From CAIXSE01 sp040769125 (GTDB lineage: Bacteria > Actinomycetota > Thermoleophilia > UBA2241): a stretch of DNA of 64,000 nucleotides. The notes under the pieces were generated by a model, which saw only the letters and a program-made list of their open reading frames with translations, searched no databases and was not told the origin of the DNA. The DNA lies in contig JAXGLO010000001.1 of NCBI GenBank assembly GCA_040769125.1, positions 1,674,001 through 1,738,000 on the forward strand, given 5' to 3'. This document shows, in pieces, positions 44,219 to 52,914 of the stretch. Made by a program: the position numbers and the translations under genes. The number at the start of each line of letters is the position of its first letter. The first letter of the stretch is position 1.

Positions 44219-45012
44219 CGACCGTCGACGGCCACGGGACGCACGGGTATGCCGCGCGCCGCCAGGTACTCCTTGGCCTCGGCGATCGAGTACGTGCCGA
44301 AGTGGAAGATGCTGGCCGCCAGCACCGCGTCGGCCTCGCCCTCAGCGAGGCCGGCGGCGAGGTGCTCGAGCGTACCCACGCCGCCGGAGGCGATCACCGG
44401 CACGTCGACGGCGCGCGCCACCGCACGGGTGAGCTCGAGGTCGTAGCCGCTGAGCGTGCCGTCGCGATCCATGCTGGTGAGCATGAGCTCGCCGGCGCCC
44501 AGCTCCGCGACGCGCTCGGCCCAGGCCACGGCGTCGAGCCCCGTGGGAGTACGGCCGCCGTGCACGTACACCTCCCAGCGGGGCGGCCGCCCCTCCTCCC
44601 CGCTGCCCGGCACACGGCGCGCGTCGATGGCGACGACGATGCACTGCGCACCGAAGTGCTCCGCGCAGCGCCGTACGAGCTCCGGGTCGTCGACCGCGGC
44701 CGTGTTCATCGTGATCTTGTCGGCACCGGCGGCGAGGATCATGCGCACGTCGTCCTCGCTGGTGAGGCCGCCGCCGATCGTGAATGGGATGAAGACCTGC
44801 TCGGCACAGCGTGCGGCCAGATCGGCGATGATCTTGCGGCGCTCGTGCGACGCGGTGATATCGAGGAAGACGACCTCGTCGGCGCCCTCGGCGTCGTAAC
44901 GCGCGGCCAGCTCGACGGGGTCGCCGGCGTCGCGCAGGCCGACGAAGTTGACGCCCTTCACGACCCGGCCGTCGCGCACGTCGAGGCACGGGATGATGCG
45001 CTTCATATGCAT
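44215..45012 (-). CDS. hisF: HisF, imidazole glycerol phosphate synthase cyclase subunit
   Basis: Forms imidazole glycerol phosphate and AICAR from PRFAR and ammonia from HisH. PCLDVRDGRVVKGVNF carries catalytic Asp11, and the second catalytic aspartate is in VVAIDARR. MLTSMDRDGT and VIASGGVG are the phosphate sites of the barrel. ATG 45012 is chosen because AAGG is five bases upstream; a second ATG lies two codons later. Length is 265 aa. Confidence 0.96.
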   Translation of the reverse strand: MHMKRIIPCLDVRDGRVVKGVNFVGLRDAGDPVELAARYDAEGADEVVFLDITASHERRKIIADLAARCAEQVFIPFTIGGGLTSEDDVRMILAAGADKITMNTAAVDDPELVRRCAEHFGAQCIVVAIDARRVPGSGEEGRPPRWEVYVHGGRTPTGLDAVAWAERVAELGAGELMLTSMDRDGTLSGYDLELTRAVARAVDVPVIASGGVGTLEHLAAGLAEGEADAVLAASIFHFGTYSIAEAKEYLAARGIPVRPVAVDGR

Positions 45013-45037
45013 GGTGTCCTTCTCCTCTCCGGTTGCG

Positions 45038-45763
45038 TCATCCGCCGAAGACGGCCAGCGCCTCGGGCAGCGTGAAGGCGTGCTCGTACAGCGCACGGCC
45101 GACGATGACGCCCGCGACCGTCGGCAGGGCAAGCTCTCTCAGGCGCTCCAGGTCGGCCAGCTGCGAGACGCCGCCGGAGAGGATCAGCTCGAGAGACGAG
45201 CCCTGCGCTAACTCGCACAGGCCGTCGAAGTCGGGGCCGCTGAGCATGCCGTCGCGACCCGTGTCCGTGTACACGGCACGTGCGACCCCATGCTCCGCCA
45301 GGATGTCGAGGAACGCGCCGGCGCTCATCTGCGAGCGCTCCTGCCAGCCGTGCGTGGCGACCATGCCCTCGGTGCAGTCGAGCCCGGCGACCAGCCGCGC
45401 GCCGAGGCGCTCGACGCCCTCGTCCAGAAGGCCGCGCTGCGTGATAGCGGCCGTGCCGACGACCGCCCAGTGGACGCCGGTGTCGACGACGCGCGCCAGG
45501 TTCTCGGAGGTGCGGATGCCGCCGCCATATTCGACCGGGATGTCGAGCGCCGCGACGATGCGCTCGACGATGTCGATGTTGACGAGCTCGCCGGTGCGCG
45601 CCGCATCGAGATCGATGACGTGCAGCGCCTCGGCGCCCTCGCTCTGCCAGTGTCGTGCCAGGGCGACGGGATCGTCGCCGAACACGGTGACGTCGGCGAA
45701 GTCGCCGCGGCGCAGGCGCACCGCCTGGCCACCCTGGATGTCGATGGCGGGAAAGACGATCAT
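45038..45763 (-). CDS. hisA: HisA, ProFAR isomerase
   Basis: Amadori isomerase of histidine synthesis. FPAIDIQGGQAVRLRRGD holds catalytic Asp8, and AVYTDTGRDGMLSGPD holds the second aspartate. EYGGGIR and LSGGV bind the two phosphates. In actinobacteria lacking a separate trpF this enzyme can be bifunctional PriA. Here trpF exists at 2552, so a dedicated HisA is expected. The ATG overlaps the hisH stop (ATGA); 241 aa. Confidence 0.95.
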   Translation of the reverse strand: MIVFPAIDIQGGQAVRLRRGDFADVTVFGDDPVALARHWQSEGAEALHVIDLDAARTGELVNIDIVERIVAALDIPVEYGGGIRTSENLARVVDTGVHWAVVGTAAITQRGLLDEGVERLGARLVAGLDCTEGMVATHGWQERSQMSAGAFLDILAEHGVARAVYTDTGRDGMLSGPDFDGLCELAQGSSLELILSGGVSQLADLERLRELALPTVAGVIVGRALYEHAFTLPEALAVFGG

Positions 45764-46410
45764 GAGGCTCGCTCCTCCTGCACGCGCGCTACGAAGCCGG
45801 CCAGCAGCCGAAGGCCCACGCGCGAGCTCTTCTCGGGGTGGAACTGGACGGCCCAGACGTTGTCGCGGGCGATGGCCGCGACGACAGGGCCGCCGTAATC
45901 GGTGGTCGCCGCCACCACGGCCGGGTCGGCCGGACGGACGGCGTACGAGTGGACGAAGTAGACGGCCGTGGGAACCGGCAGGCCGGCGGACATGGCGCTG
46001 CCGGCCGGCCCCCACGAGAGCTCGTTCCAGCCGATGTGCGGCACCTTGAAATCGGTCTCGATGCGCTCGACCGTGCCGGCGAACACGCCGAGCCCCGGCC
46101 AGCGACCGCCCTCTCCGCTGCTCTCGAACAGGAGCTGCAAGCCGAGGCAGACGCCGAGGAACGGGACGCCCGCGACGATGCGATCGAGGACGGCGGCCGC
46201 AAGGCCGCTCCGCTCGAGGCGCGCGGCGGCGTCGCGGAAGGCGCCGACCCCGGGGAGCACCACGGCCGCAGCGTCGCGCACCGCCGCAGCGCTCTCGGTG
46301 ACGCGCACGTCGGCGCCGCTGTGCTCGAGCGCCTTCGCCACGCTGGCGAGGTTGCCCATCCCGTAGTCGACCAGGGCGATGCGCGGCGACGTAGAGGGCG
46401 AAACCGCCAC
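45760..46410 (-). CDS. hisH: HisH, imidazole glycerol phosphate synthase glutaminase subunit
   Basis: Class I glutaminase feeding ammonia to HisF. DYGMGNLASVAKAL near the N terminus and LPGVGAF (oxyanion strand) are present. GVCLGLQLLF gives Cys88 and VQFHPEKSS the His/Glu of the triad. Length is 216 aa. The GTG start shares one base with the hisB stop. Confidence 0.96.
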   Translation of the reverse strand: MAVSPSTSPRIALVDYGMGNLASVAKALEHSGADVRVTESAAAVRDAAAVVLPGVGAFRDAAARLERSGLAAAVLDRIVAGVPFLGVCLGLQLLFESSGEGGRWPGLGVFAGTVERIETDFKVPHIGWNELSWGPAGSAMSAGLPVPTAVYFVHSYAVRPADPAVVAATTDYGGPVVAAIARDNVWAVQFHPEKSSRVGLRLLAGFVARVQEERAS

Positions 46411-47000
46411 TACAGGGTGCCCTTGGTGGACGGGACGGCGTCGTCGCGGCCGTGTCGCTCGCAGGCCTGGGCGAGAGCCCTGGCGACGCCCTTGAAAACG
46501 GCCTCCACGATATGGTGCGCATCGCTACCGGCGAGAAGGCGAACGTGCAGCGTAAGGCCGGCCTCGGTCGCCAGGGACCGCAGGAAGTGCGGCGTGAGAC
46601 CGGCGTCGAATTCGCCGATGCGCACGCCGGCCAGATTCAGGTCGTGCGCCAGATACGGTCGGCCGGAGAGGTCGAGGGCGACCAGCGCGAGAGCCTCGTC
46701 CATGGGCAGCAGGAAGGATCCGTAGCGCCGGATCCCACGCTTGTCGCCGGCGGCCTCACGAAGGGCCCTGCCGAGAGCGAGGCCGACGTCCTCCACGGTG
46801 TGGTGGCCGTCGACCTGCAGATCGCCCCTGGCGGCGACCGTGAGGTCGAAACCGGAGTGGTGGGCGAAAAGCTCGAGCATGTGGTCGAAGAACCCGATCC
46901 CGGTGCTCACCTCGGCGCGCCCCGAGCCGTCGAGCGTAAGCTTGACGCTGATCTCGGTTTCGCGGGTGGCGCGCTGGACTTCTGCACGGCGTACGGTCAT
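46410..47000 (-). CDS. hisB: HisB, imidazoleglycerol-phosphate dehydratase
   Basis: Manganese-dependent dehydration of IGP to imidazole acetol phosphate. FFDHMLELFAHHSGFD and GDLQVDGHHTVEDVG are the two metal-binding histidine motifs, and the repeat-related SDAHHIVEAVFKG is near the C terminus. It is monofunctional (no phosphatase domain). ATG 47000 is chosen because AGGGGA is five bases upstream and 196 residues is the usual size; a longer in-frame start would overlap hisD. hisC would be expected upstream in many actinobacteria but is absent here. Confidence 0.96.
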   Translation of the reverse strand: MTVRRAEVQRATRETEISVKLTLDGSGRAEVSTGIGFFDHMLELFAHHSGFDLTVAARGDLQVDGHHTVEDVGLALGRALREAAGDKRGIRRYGSFLLPMDEALALVALDLSGRPYLAHDLNLAGVRIGEFDAGLTPHFLRSLATEAGLTLHVRLLAGSDAHHIVEAVFKGVARALAQACERHGRDDAVPSTKGTL

Positions 47001-47010
47001 GACTGTCCCC

Positions 47011-48270
47011 TCACTGAGCACGGAGTCGGGCGGAGAGGGCATGAGCCCTGAGCCCCTCGACGTCGGCGATCGCCGCCACGTGCGGCGCGAGGGCCGCGGC
47101 GGCGCCGGCGTCGAGTTCTACCACACCGACCCGTTTCTGGAAATCGACGACGGTGAGCCCTTGGGCGAAGCGCGCAGCGCCGCCGGTGGGCAGGACGTGG
47201 TTGGTGCCAGCGGCGTAATCGGCGAACGCCGTGGCCGCCCAGGGCCCGACGAAGATCGCGCCGGCGTTGCGGATCTCCGGCACGAGATCGCGGGCGTCCG
47301 CGGTGTGGATCTCGAGATGCTCGGGGGCGAACGCGTTGCACAGCTCGATCGCGGCGGCGCGGTCGGGGCAGCTCACCACGACGACGCTGTCGTGAGAGAT
47401 GCCGAGTTCCGCGCCGAGGCGCTCGACTTCGCCGGCGACCGGCCCGGCGAGCTCGCCGCCGACATCCGCCAGGCAGGCCATGGCCCCCGAGCCGTGCTCG
47501 GCCTGCGCCAGGAGATCGGCGGCGAGCCAGGCGGGCTCGCCACCCGCGTCGGCGATGATGAGCACCTCGCTGGGGCCGGCGAGGCTGTCGATGCCCACCT
47601 CGCCCATCACCTGGCGCTTCGCCTCGGTGACATACGCGTTGCCGGGCCCGACGATGACGTCGCAGCGCGGCACCGTCTCGGTGCCGAAGGCCATGGCGGC
47701 GACCGCCTGGGCTCCGCCGATCGGGAAGAGGTCGCTCACGCCCAGAAGCGCGCACACGGCCGCCACCCCTTCGGCCGGCCCCCCGCTGTCGCGCGGCGGC
47801 GAGCATACGACGATGCGTTCGACGCCGGCCACCTGGGCCGGGATCGCCGTCATCAGCACAGAGGACGGGTAGTCGGCGAGGCCGCCGGGGACGTAGAGCC
47901 CGGCCACGGCGAGCGGCACGACCTCCTGACCGATGACTTGGCCCTGCGGCAGCGTCTTGCGCCATGCGTGCGACGCCTCCCGCTCGTGATAGGCGCGGAT
48001 GTTGCGCGCGACCAGCTCCAAGGAGCCGCGCAGCTCAGGGTCGAGGGCGGCGAGCTGCACGTGGAGGCGCTCCGCGCGCTCCGCGAAGGCCTCCCCGAGC
48101 TCCACGCCGTCGAGCCTCGCCGTATGCGCGCGCACCGCCGCATCGCCCTGCGCGCGCACGTCCGCGAGGATCGTTTCAACGGCCGCGCGTACATCCGCCG
48201 CAGGCGGCGCCAGCTCACGCAGGGCGGCCACCGTCGCGCCCGCATCCCCCGTCCACTGCAACTGCTTCAT
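47011..48270 (-). CDS. hisD: HisD, histidinol dehydrogenase
   Basis: NAD- and zinc-dependent two-step oxidation of histidinol to histidine. GLYVPGGLADYPSSVLM and VGPGNAYVTEAKRQVMG are family signatures, and LAQAEHGSGA and the FAPEHLEI, GTNHVLPTGG motifs carry zinc and substrate ligands. Length is 419 aa. ATG with GGAGGT upstream. Order here is hisD-hisB-hisH-hisA-hisF-tsaC; hisG, hisC, hisI/E are not in the window. Confidence 0.96.
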   Translation of the reverse strand: MKQLQWTGDAGATVAALRELAPPAADVRAAVETILADVRAQGDAAVRAHTARLDGVELGEAFAERAERLHVQLAALDPELRGSLELVARNIRAYHEREASHAWRKTLPQGQVIGQEVVPLAVAGLYVPGGLADYPSSVLMTAIPAQVAGVERIVVCSPPRDSGGPAEGVAAVCALLGVSDLFPIGGAQAVAAMAFGTETVPRCDVIVGPGNAYVTEAKRQVMGEVGIDSLAGPSEVLIIADAGGEPAWLAADLLAQAEHGSGAMACLADVGGELAGPVAGEVERLGAELGISHDSVVVVSCPDRAAAIELCNAFAPEHLEIHTADARDLVPEIRNAGAIFVGPWAATAFADYAAGTNHVLPTGGAARFAQGLTVVDFQKRVGVVELDAGAAAALAPHVAAIADVEGLRAHALSARLRAQ

Positions 48271-48509
48271 CGCACCTCCAGCCGCGCCCGCAGGCGCTCA
48301 ACGAGACCCGCCAGAGCGCCTGCCCTCAGCGCATGCGCCGCCCTCTCCGCCACCAGCCGCGCACCGCAGGCCACCAGCTCCTCACGCCCTTCAAGACCGC
48401 CGCAGGAAGGCCGACTGCAAAGCCCCGCGATGCCGCCGGCCGGCCCGAGGCTCACAACGAGCGCCGGCTCCCCGGAAGCGACGACCTCGACGAGTCGGCG
48501 GCAGTTCAT
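48267..48509 (-). CDS. Hypothetical small protein overlapping hisD
   Basis: 80-codon frame whose TGA overlaps the hisD ATG (ATGA), the arrangement used by most true gene pairs in this window. The sequence begins MNCRRLVEVVASGEPALVV, has a Cys-rich middle (GLCSRPSCGG) and an Arg/Ala-rich helical end. I recognise no family. No SD is visible before its ATG, and high-GC DNA easily produces such frames, so it may be spurious or encode a short coupling peptide. Confidence 0.3.
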   Translation of the reverse strand: MNCRRLVEVVASGEPALVVSLGPAGGIAGLCSRPSCGGLEGREELVACGARLVAERAAHALRAGALAGLVERLRARLEVR

Positions 48510-48593
48510 GAACGACGCGCGGCGAGCTGCTGGTTGCCCGCCACCATCCGCCGCCCGCGCATCATCTCGCTCTCTCCACTGCTCATGCCGGCC

Positions 48594-51500
48594 TCAGCCG
48601 ACCCCGATGCAGCTCTCGCCGAGCAGTGCCTTGAGCTCCGCGTAGAGACCGGACACCGGCGCTACCCGCAAGGCGTCGCCCACACGCAGACGGGCGCGCT
48701 CCTCCCCACGCACCATGTCGAGCACCACCGGCACGCGGCCGGGGAAGTCGCCCAGAACCTGCTTGAGCTCATCGAGGACGCCGGGCTGCACCCGCTGCGT
48801 GTCGATGGTCACCGTCAGCGGCCGGTACTCGCTGACGCCGTTGAACTCCTGCACTTCGAGGGCGATCAGGGTCGTCTCCCCCTCCGCCTTGCGCTCGACC
48901 CTGGCTTTCATCTTGACGATCGCGTCCTCCTGGAGCAGGTCGCGATACTGCTCGTAGGTGGCCGGCCACGCCCGGCACTCGACGCCGCCGTCCATATCCT
49001 CGAGGTGGAAGGCGAGCCAGACGCCGCCGTTCTTGCTGGTGCGCTTCTGCGCGTTCGCGACGATCCCGCCGGTCCACAGCACGCTGCCGTCGCCGACGTC
49101 GTCGAGGCCGCCCACCGCCACCTCGGTCTCTTCGCGGAGCTGCTCGCGCAGGCCCTGCAGCGGATGGGAGGAGACGTAGAGGCCGAGCGCCTCCTTCTCC
49201 TCCCGGAGGCGCCTCGCCTGGTCGTACTCGCACTGCGGCACCTGCGGCCGGTGCGCCTGACTGTCCTCGTCCGTCAGCATGTCGAAGAGGCCGCCCTGCC
49301 CGTGCTGCGCGTCCTTGCGATGGCGCTCGCCGTACGCCATGGCGACCGGCAGTACCTCGAGCATGCCGCGGCGGGGGTCGCCGGTGCCGTCGAGGGCTCC
49401 GCTCCTGATGAGCGCCTCGAGCACGCGCTTGTTGACCATCTGGGAGTCGACGCGAGCACAGAAGTCGAAGATCGAGGTGAACGGCTCCGCAGCGCGCGCC
49501 GCGATAATGGCCTCGATGGCGCTCACGCCGACGCCCTTGACGGCGTTGAGGCCGAAGCGGATCTTGTCGCCCAGCACGGTAAAGTTCACGTCGCTCTCGT
49601 TGACGTCTGGCGGAAGGACCTCAATACCCAGCTCGCGGCACTGGTTGACGTAGAACGGCACCTTATCCTTCGTGCTCATGACGCTCGAGATGAGCGCCGC
49701 CATGTACTCGACCGGATAGTTGGCCTTGAGCCATGCGGTGCGATAGCTGATCAGCGCGTAGCAGGCAGCATGGCTCTTGTTGAACGAGTACTTGCCGGTG
49801 GCCTCGAAGCTCGCCCAGAGTTTCTGGCTCACCGCCGGCGGAAGGCCGCTGGCGGCGAGGCCCTGCATCAGCGGTTCCCTGAGGGAGTCCATGAGCTCCA
49901 TGTCCTTCTTGCTGATGGCCTTGCGCAGGTCGTCGGCCTGGGCTGGCGTAAAGCCGCCGACCCGCCGTGCGATGGCCATGTACTGCTCCTGGTAGATCGT
50001 CACGCCGTGCGTGGACTCGAGGATGGGGCGCAGGGCCTCGTGGTCGTAGACGACCGAGGCCGGATCCCTCTTGTTGCGAGCGTACGTGGGGATGTACTGC
50101 ATCGGTCCCGGCCGGTAGAGGGCGACGATGGCGATGAGGTCCTCGAACTGCGTGGGGCCCACCTCGCGCAGCGCCTCCTGCATGCCGGAGCTCTCGAACT
50201 GGAAAACGCCGGTGGAGTCGCCGCGAGCGAGCATCCTGTAGGTCTTCTCGTCGTCGAGCGGCAGGGCATCCATCTCGATGCGCACGTTGTCGGTCTTCTC
50301 GATGATCTCGAGCGCGTCTTCGATGACGTCGAGGTTGCGCAGGCCGAGGAAGTCCATCTTGAGGAGGCCGAGCTTGGCCACGTCTTTCATATCGAACTGG
50401 GTGACGATCTCGGCCTCGCCCTTCTGCTGCAGTGGGAGGTACTCGGTCAGCGGCCGGTCGCTGATCACGACCGCCGCCGCGTGGATCGAGTCGTTGCGGA
50501 TCAGGCCCTCGAAGCTCACGGCGAGGTCGACGACCTGCTTGACCTCCTCATCGGCGTCGCAGGCCTGCTTGAGCTCGCCGCCGAGTTTCATCGTCTCCTC
50601 GAACGTCGCCGGCGGCGCCTGCTCGGGGATCATCTTGGCGATCCTGTCGCCGACGGCGTACGGCTTGCCCATGACGCGCGCCGCATCCCGCACGGCGGCG
50701 CGCGCCGCCATGGTGCCAAAGGTGATGATCTGGGCCACGTGGTCGCGCCCGTACTTCCGGGCCACGTAGTCGATGACATCGCCGCGGCCGCGGACGCTGA
50801 AGTCCATGTCGATGTCGGGCATGCTCTTGCGGCCCGGGTTGAGAAAGCGCTCGAAGAGGAGATCGTAGCGGAGCGGGTCGATGTCGGTGATGCCGAGGGC
50901 GTAGCTCACGATAGAGCCGGCGGCGGAGCCGCGACCCGGGCCGACGGCGATGCCGCTGTCCTTGGCGAACTTGACGTAGTCCCAGACGATCAGGAAGTAG
51001 GCGTCGAAGCCCATCTCGCCGATAACGCCCAGCTCGTAGTCGAGGCGCTCGCGCACATCCGGCCCGGTATCGTCGCCGTAGCGACGGACGATGCCCTCCT
51101 CGCAGAGCTCCCGGAGGTAGGTCGTCGCAGTGAAGCCCTCGGGCACCGGGTAGACGGGCAGCTTGTAGCCGCCGAAGTCGAGCTGGACGTCGCAGCGATC
51201 GGCGATCTCGAGCGTGGCTGCGCAGGCTCCGGGATAGTCCTTGAAGCGCTCCTCCATCTCCTCGCCCGACTTGAGGTAGAACTCGTCGCTGCCGTAGCGC
51301 ATGCGGTTCTCGTCGTCGATGTTGGTCTGCGTCTGAATGCAGAGCAGCGCGTCGTGGGCGTAGGCGTCTTTGTGCAGCAGGTAGTGGACGTCGTTGGTGG
51401 CGACGATGGGCAGGCCGGAGCGCTCGGCGAGGCGCGCGAGCTTCGGAAGCAGCTCGCGCTGCTCAGCGAGGCCCGCGTCCTGCATCTCGACGTAGACGTT

Positions 51501-52004
51501 GCCGGGGCCGAAGAGCTCGGAAAGACGCCGGACCTCTTCGAGCGCGGCGTCGTCGTTGCCGTCGCGCAGGAGCTGCGCTACCCGACCGCCCATGCATCCC
51601 GTGAGGGCAATGAGGCCCTCATGATGCTGGCAGAGCAGATCCCAGTCGGCGCGCGGCTTGTAGTAGTAGCCCTCCAGGTAGGCGCGCGTGCTGAGCTTTA
51701 CGAGATTCCTGTAGCCCGTTTCGTTGCGGGCCAGCAGAGTGAGGTGCGCGAACCTTTCCCTGACCCCCGCGCGCGTGCGACGGTCGGTGGCCAGGTACAG
51801 CTCGAGGCCGAGGATGGGCTTGATGCCCGCCTCCTGCGCCGCCGTGTAGAACTTGACGATGCCGCCCAGGGTGCCGTGGTCGGTGAGCGCGACCGCCGGC
51901 ATGCCGAGCTCCTTGGCCCGCTCGACCAGCTTACCGACGCGGCAGGCGCCGTCGAGCAGCGAGTACTCGCTGTGCACATGGAGATGGACGAATGGGGCGC
52001 TCAT
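48594..52004 (-). CDS. dnaE: DNA polymerase III subunit alpha
   Basis: Replicative polymerase, 1136 aa. The N-terminal PHP domain begins FVHLHVHSEYSLLDGA and keeps its metal histidines, suggesting an active proofreading-type PHP site. The palm carries GPGRGSAAGS and the catalytic MPDIDMDF. ALYRPGPMQYIP and YSFNKSHAACYALISYRTAWLK are fingers motifs. A helix-hairpin-helix region (GLNAVKGVGVSAIEAI) and an OB-fold (VLWTGGIVAN) follow. It is the DnaE1 type. ATG 52004 lies 11 bases from an extended -10 element. It is not translationally coupled to the his genes 84 bp downstream of its stop. Confidence 0.97.
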   Translation of the reverse strand: MSAPFVHLHVHSEYSLLDGACRVGKLVERAKELGMPAVALTDHGTLGGIVKFYTAAQEAGIKPILGLELYLATDRRTRAGVRERFAHLTLLARNETGYRNLVKLSTRAYLEGYYYKPRADWDLLCQHHEGLIALTGCMGGRVAQLLRDGNDDAALEEVRRLSELFGPGNVYVEMQDAGLAEQRELLPKLARLAERSGLPIVATNDVHYLLHKDAYAHDALLCIQTQTNIDDENRMRYGSDEFYLKSGEEMEERFKDYPGACAATLEIADRCDVQLDFGGYKLPVYPVPEGFTATTYLRELCEEGIVRRYGDDTGPDVRERLDYELGVIGEMGFDAYFLIVWDYVKFAKDSGIAVGPGRGSAAGSIVSYALGITDIDPLRYDLLFERFLNPGRKSMPDIDMDFSVRGRGDVIDYVARKYGRDHVAQIITFGTMAARAAVRDAARVMGKPYAVGDRIAKMIPEQAPPATFEETMKLGGELKQACDADEEVKQVVDLAVSFEGLIRNDSIHAAAVVISDRPLTEYLPLQQKGEAEIVTQFDMKDVAKLGLLKMDFLGLRNLDVIEDALEIIEKTDNVRIEMDALPLDDEKTYRMLARGDSTGVFQFESSGMQEALREVGPTQFEDLIAIVALYRPGPMQYIPTYARNKRDPASVVYDHEALRPILESTHGVTIYQEQYMAIARRVGGFTPAQADDLRKAISKKDMELMDSLREPLMQGLAASGLPPAVSQKLWASFEATGKYSFNKSHAACYALISYRTAWLKANYPVEYMAALISSVMSTKDKVPFYVNQCRELGIEVLPPDVNESDVNFTVLGDKIRFGLNAVKGVGVSAIEAIIAARAAEPFTSIFDFCARVDSQMVNKRVLEALIRSGALDGTGDPRRGMLEVLPVAMAYGERHRKDAQHGQGGLFDMLTDEDSQAHRPQVPQCEYDQARRLREEKEALGLYVSSHPLQGLREQLREETEVAVGGLDDVGDGSVLWTGGIVANAQKRTSKNGGVWLAFHLEDMDGGVECRAWPATYEQYRDLLQEDAIVKMKARVERKAEGETTLIALEVQEFNGVSEYRPLTVTIDTQRVQPGVLDELKQVLGDFPGRVPVVLDMVRGEERARLRVGDALRVAPVSGLYAELKALLGESCIGVG

Positions 52005-52015
52005 TGAGGCTTCCG

Positions 52016-52024
52016 ATTCTAGCA
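52016..52024 (-). promoter_or_regulatory. Candidate extended -10 promoter of dnaE
   Basis: Minus-strand TGC-TAGAAT. Transcription would begin only about five bases before the ATG at 52004, so the mRNA would be nearly leaderless. No convincing -35. Confidence 0.45.
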
Positions 52025-52138
52025 CCCCGCGGCGGCAGCCGGGCGTCAGCCTGCGCCGCAAGCGCGGTCGCTATCGGCGAGGCGGCCTCAGCGTGCGGCA
52101 GCCGGCGCAACCGGAGCCGAGAGGGCGAGGCGTCGCCG

Positions 52139-52912
52139 TCAGGCGACGGGATTCGAGAGCTCGCCGACGCCCTCGACGGTGATCGTCACAGTCTGGCCGG
52201 CGGTGAGCGGGCCCACGCCCGGCGGAGTCCCTGTGAGCACCACGTCGCCGGGCTCGAGGGTCATGACGCCGCTCACGAAGGCCAGCAGCTCGAGCGGCGT
52301 GGCGATCATCTCGCCGACGAGGCCGTGCTGCACCTCGGCGCCGTCGAGGCGCGCGCTCACGCGCGCGCCCGGCTGCGGCGCCTCAGTCACGATCCAGGGC
52401 CCCAGCGGGCAGAAGGTGTCGAAGCCCTTGGCGCGCGTCCACTGACCATCGCGCTGCTGGAGGTCGCGCGCGGTTACGTCGTTGCCGCAGGTATAGCCAG
52501 CCACGTACGCGGCAGCATCGGCCGGCGAGACGTCCCAGCAGCGCCGCCCCACGACGACGGCGAGCTCGGCCTCGTAGTCGACCTGGGCGGAGCATGCCGG
52601 GCGCACGATCGTCTCGCCCGGCCCGATAACGGCCGTAGACGGTTTGATGAAGAGGATGGGCTCCGCGTTCACCGACAGGTCCATCTCGGCGGCGTGGGCG
52701 CGGTAGTTGAGGCCCACGGCCACGACCTTGCCCGGCATGACGGGGGCGAGCAGGCGGCAGGCTGCGAGCGCCGCCTCCCCCACGACCTTCGCACCCGGCA
52801 GCCAGGCCGGCCGGTCGAGCATCTCGACGCCGCCGGCCACGAAGCGGCAGTCACGCCCGGCTGCCCCGACCTGCACGCGCCCGAGGGCGCCGACCGGAGG
52901 CGCCACGGCCAT
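52139..52912 (-). CDS. Fumarylacetoacetate hydrolase-family protein
   Basis: FAH-fold hydrolase or decarboxylase acting on 2-oxo acids. VVAVGLNYRAHAAEM is the family N-terminal signature. The metal triad is visible as DYEAELAVVVGRRC and GYTCGNDVTARDLQ. LEPGDVVLTGTPPGVGPL is near the end. GTG codons at 52921 and 52918 overlap cimA, but ATG 52912 has GAGGTG six bases upstream and is preferred (257 aa). It is coupled to cimA, yet no role in isoleucine synthesis is known for the family; acylpyruvase or oxaloacetate decarboxylase activity is as likely. Confidence 0.87.
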   Translation of the reverse strand: MAVAPPVGALGRVQVGAAGRDCRFVAGGVEMLDRPAWLPGAKVVGEAALAACRLLAPVMPGKVVAVGLNYRAHAAEMDLSVNAEPILFIKPSTAVIGPGETIVRPACSAQVDYEAELAVVVGRRCWDVSPADAAAYVAGYTCGNDVTARDLQQRDGQWTRAKGFDTFCPLGPWIVTEAPQPGARVSARLDGAEVQHGLVGEMIATPLELLAFVSGVMTLEPGDVVLTGTPPGVGPLTAGQTVTITVEGVGELSNPVA

Positions 52913-52914
52913 GC

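Noticed and set aside
45038..45763. Bifunctional PriA instead of HisA
   Set aside because: A complete trpF is present in the trp operon of this window, so the dual enzyme is not needed; sequence alone shows normal HisA features.
47964..52007. Very long open frame (over 1300 codons) on the plus strand opposite dnaE and hisD
   Set aside because: It is antisense to two genes with unmistakable motifs. Its product is His/Val/Asp/Ala-biased with no domain, as expected from third-position GC bias in high-GC DNA.
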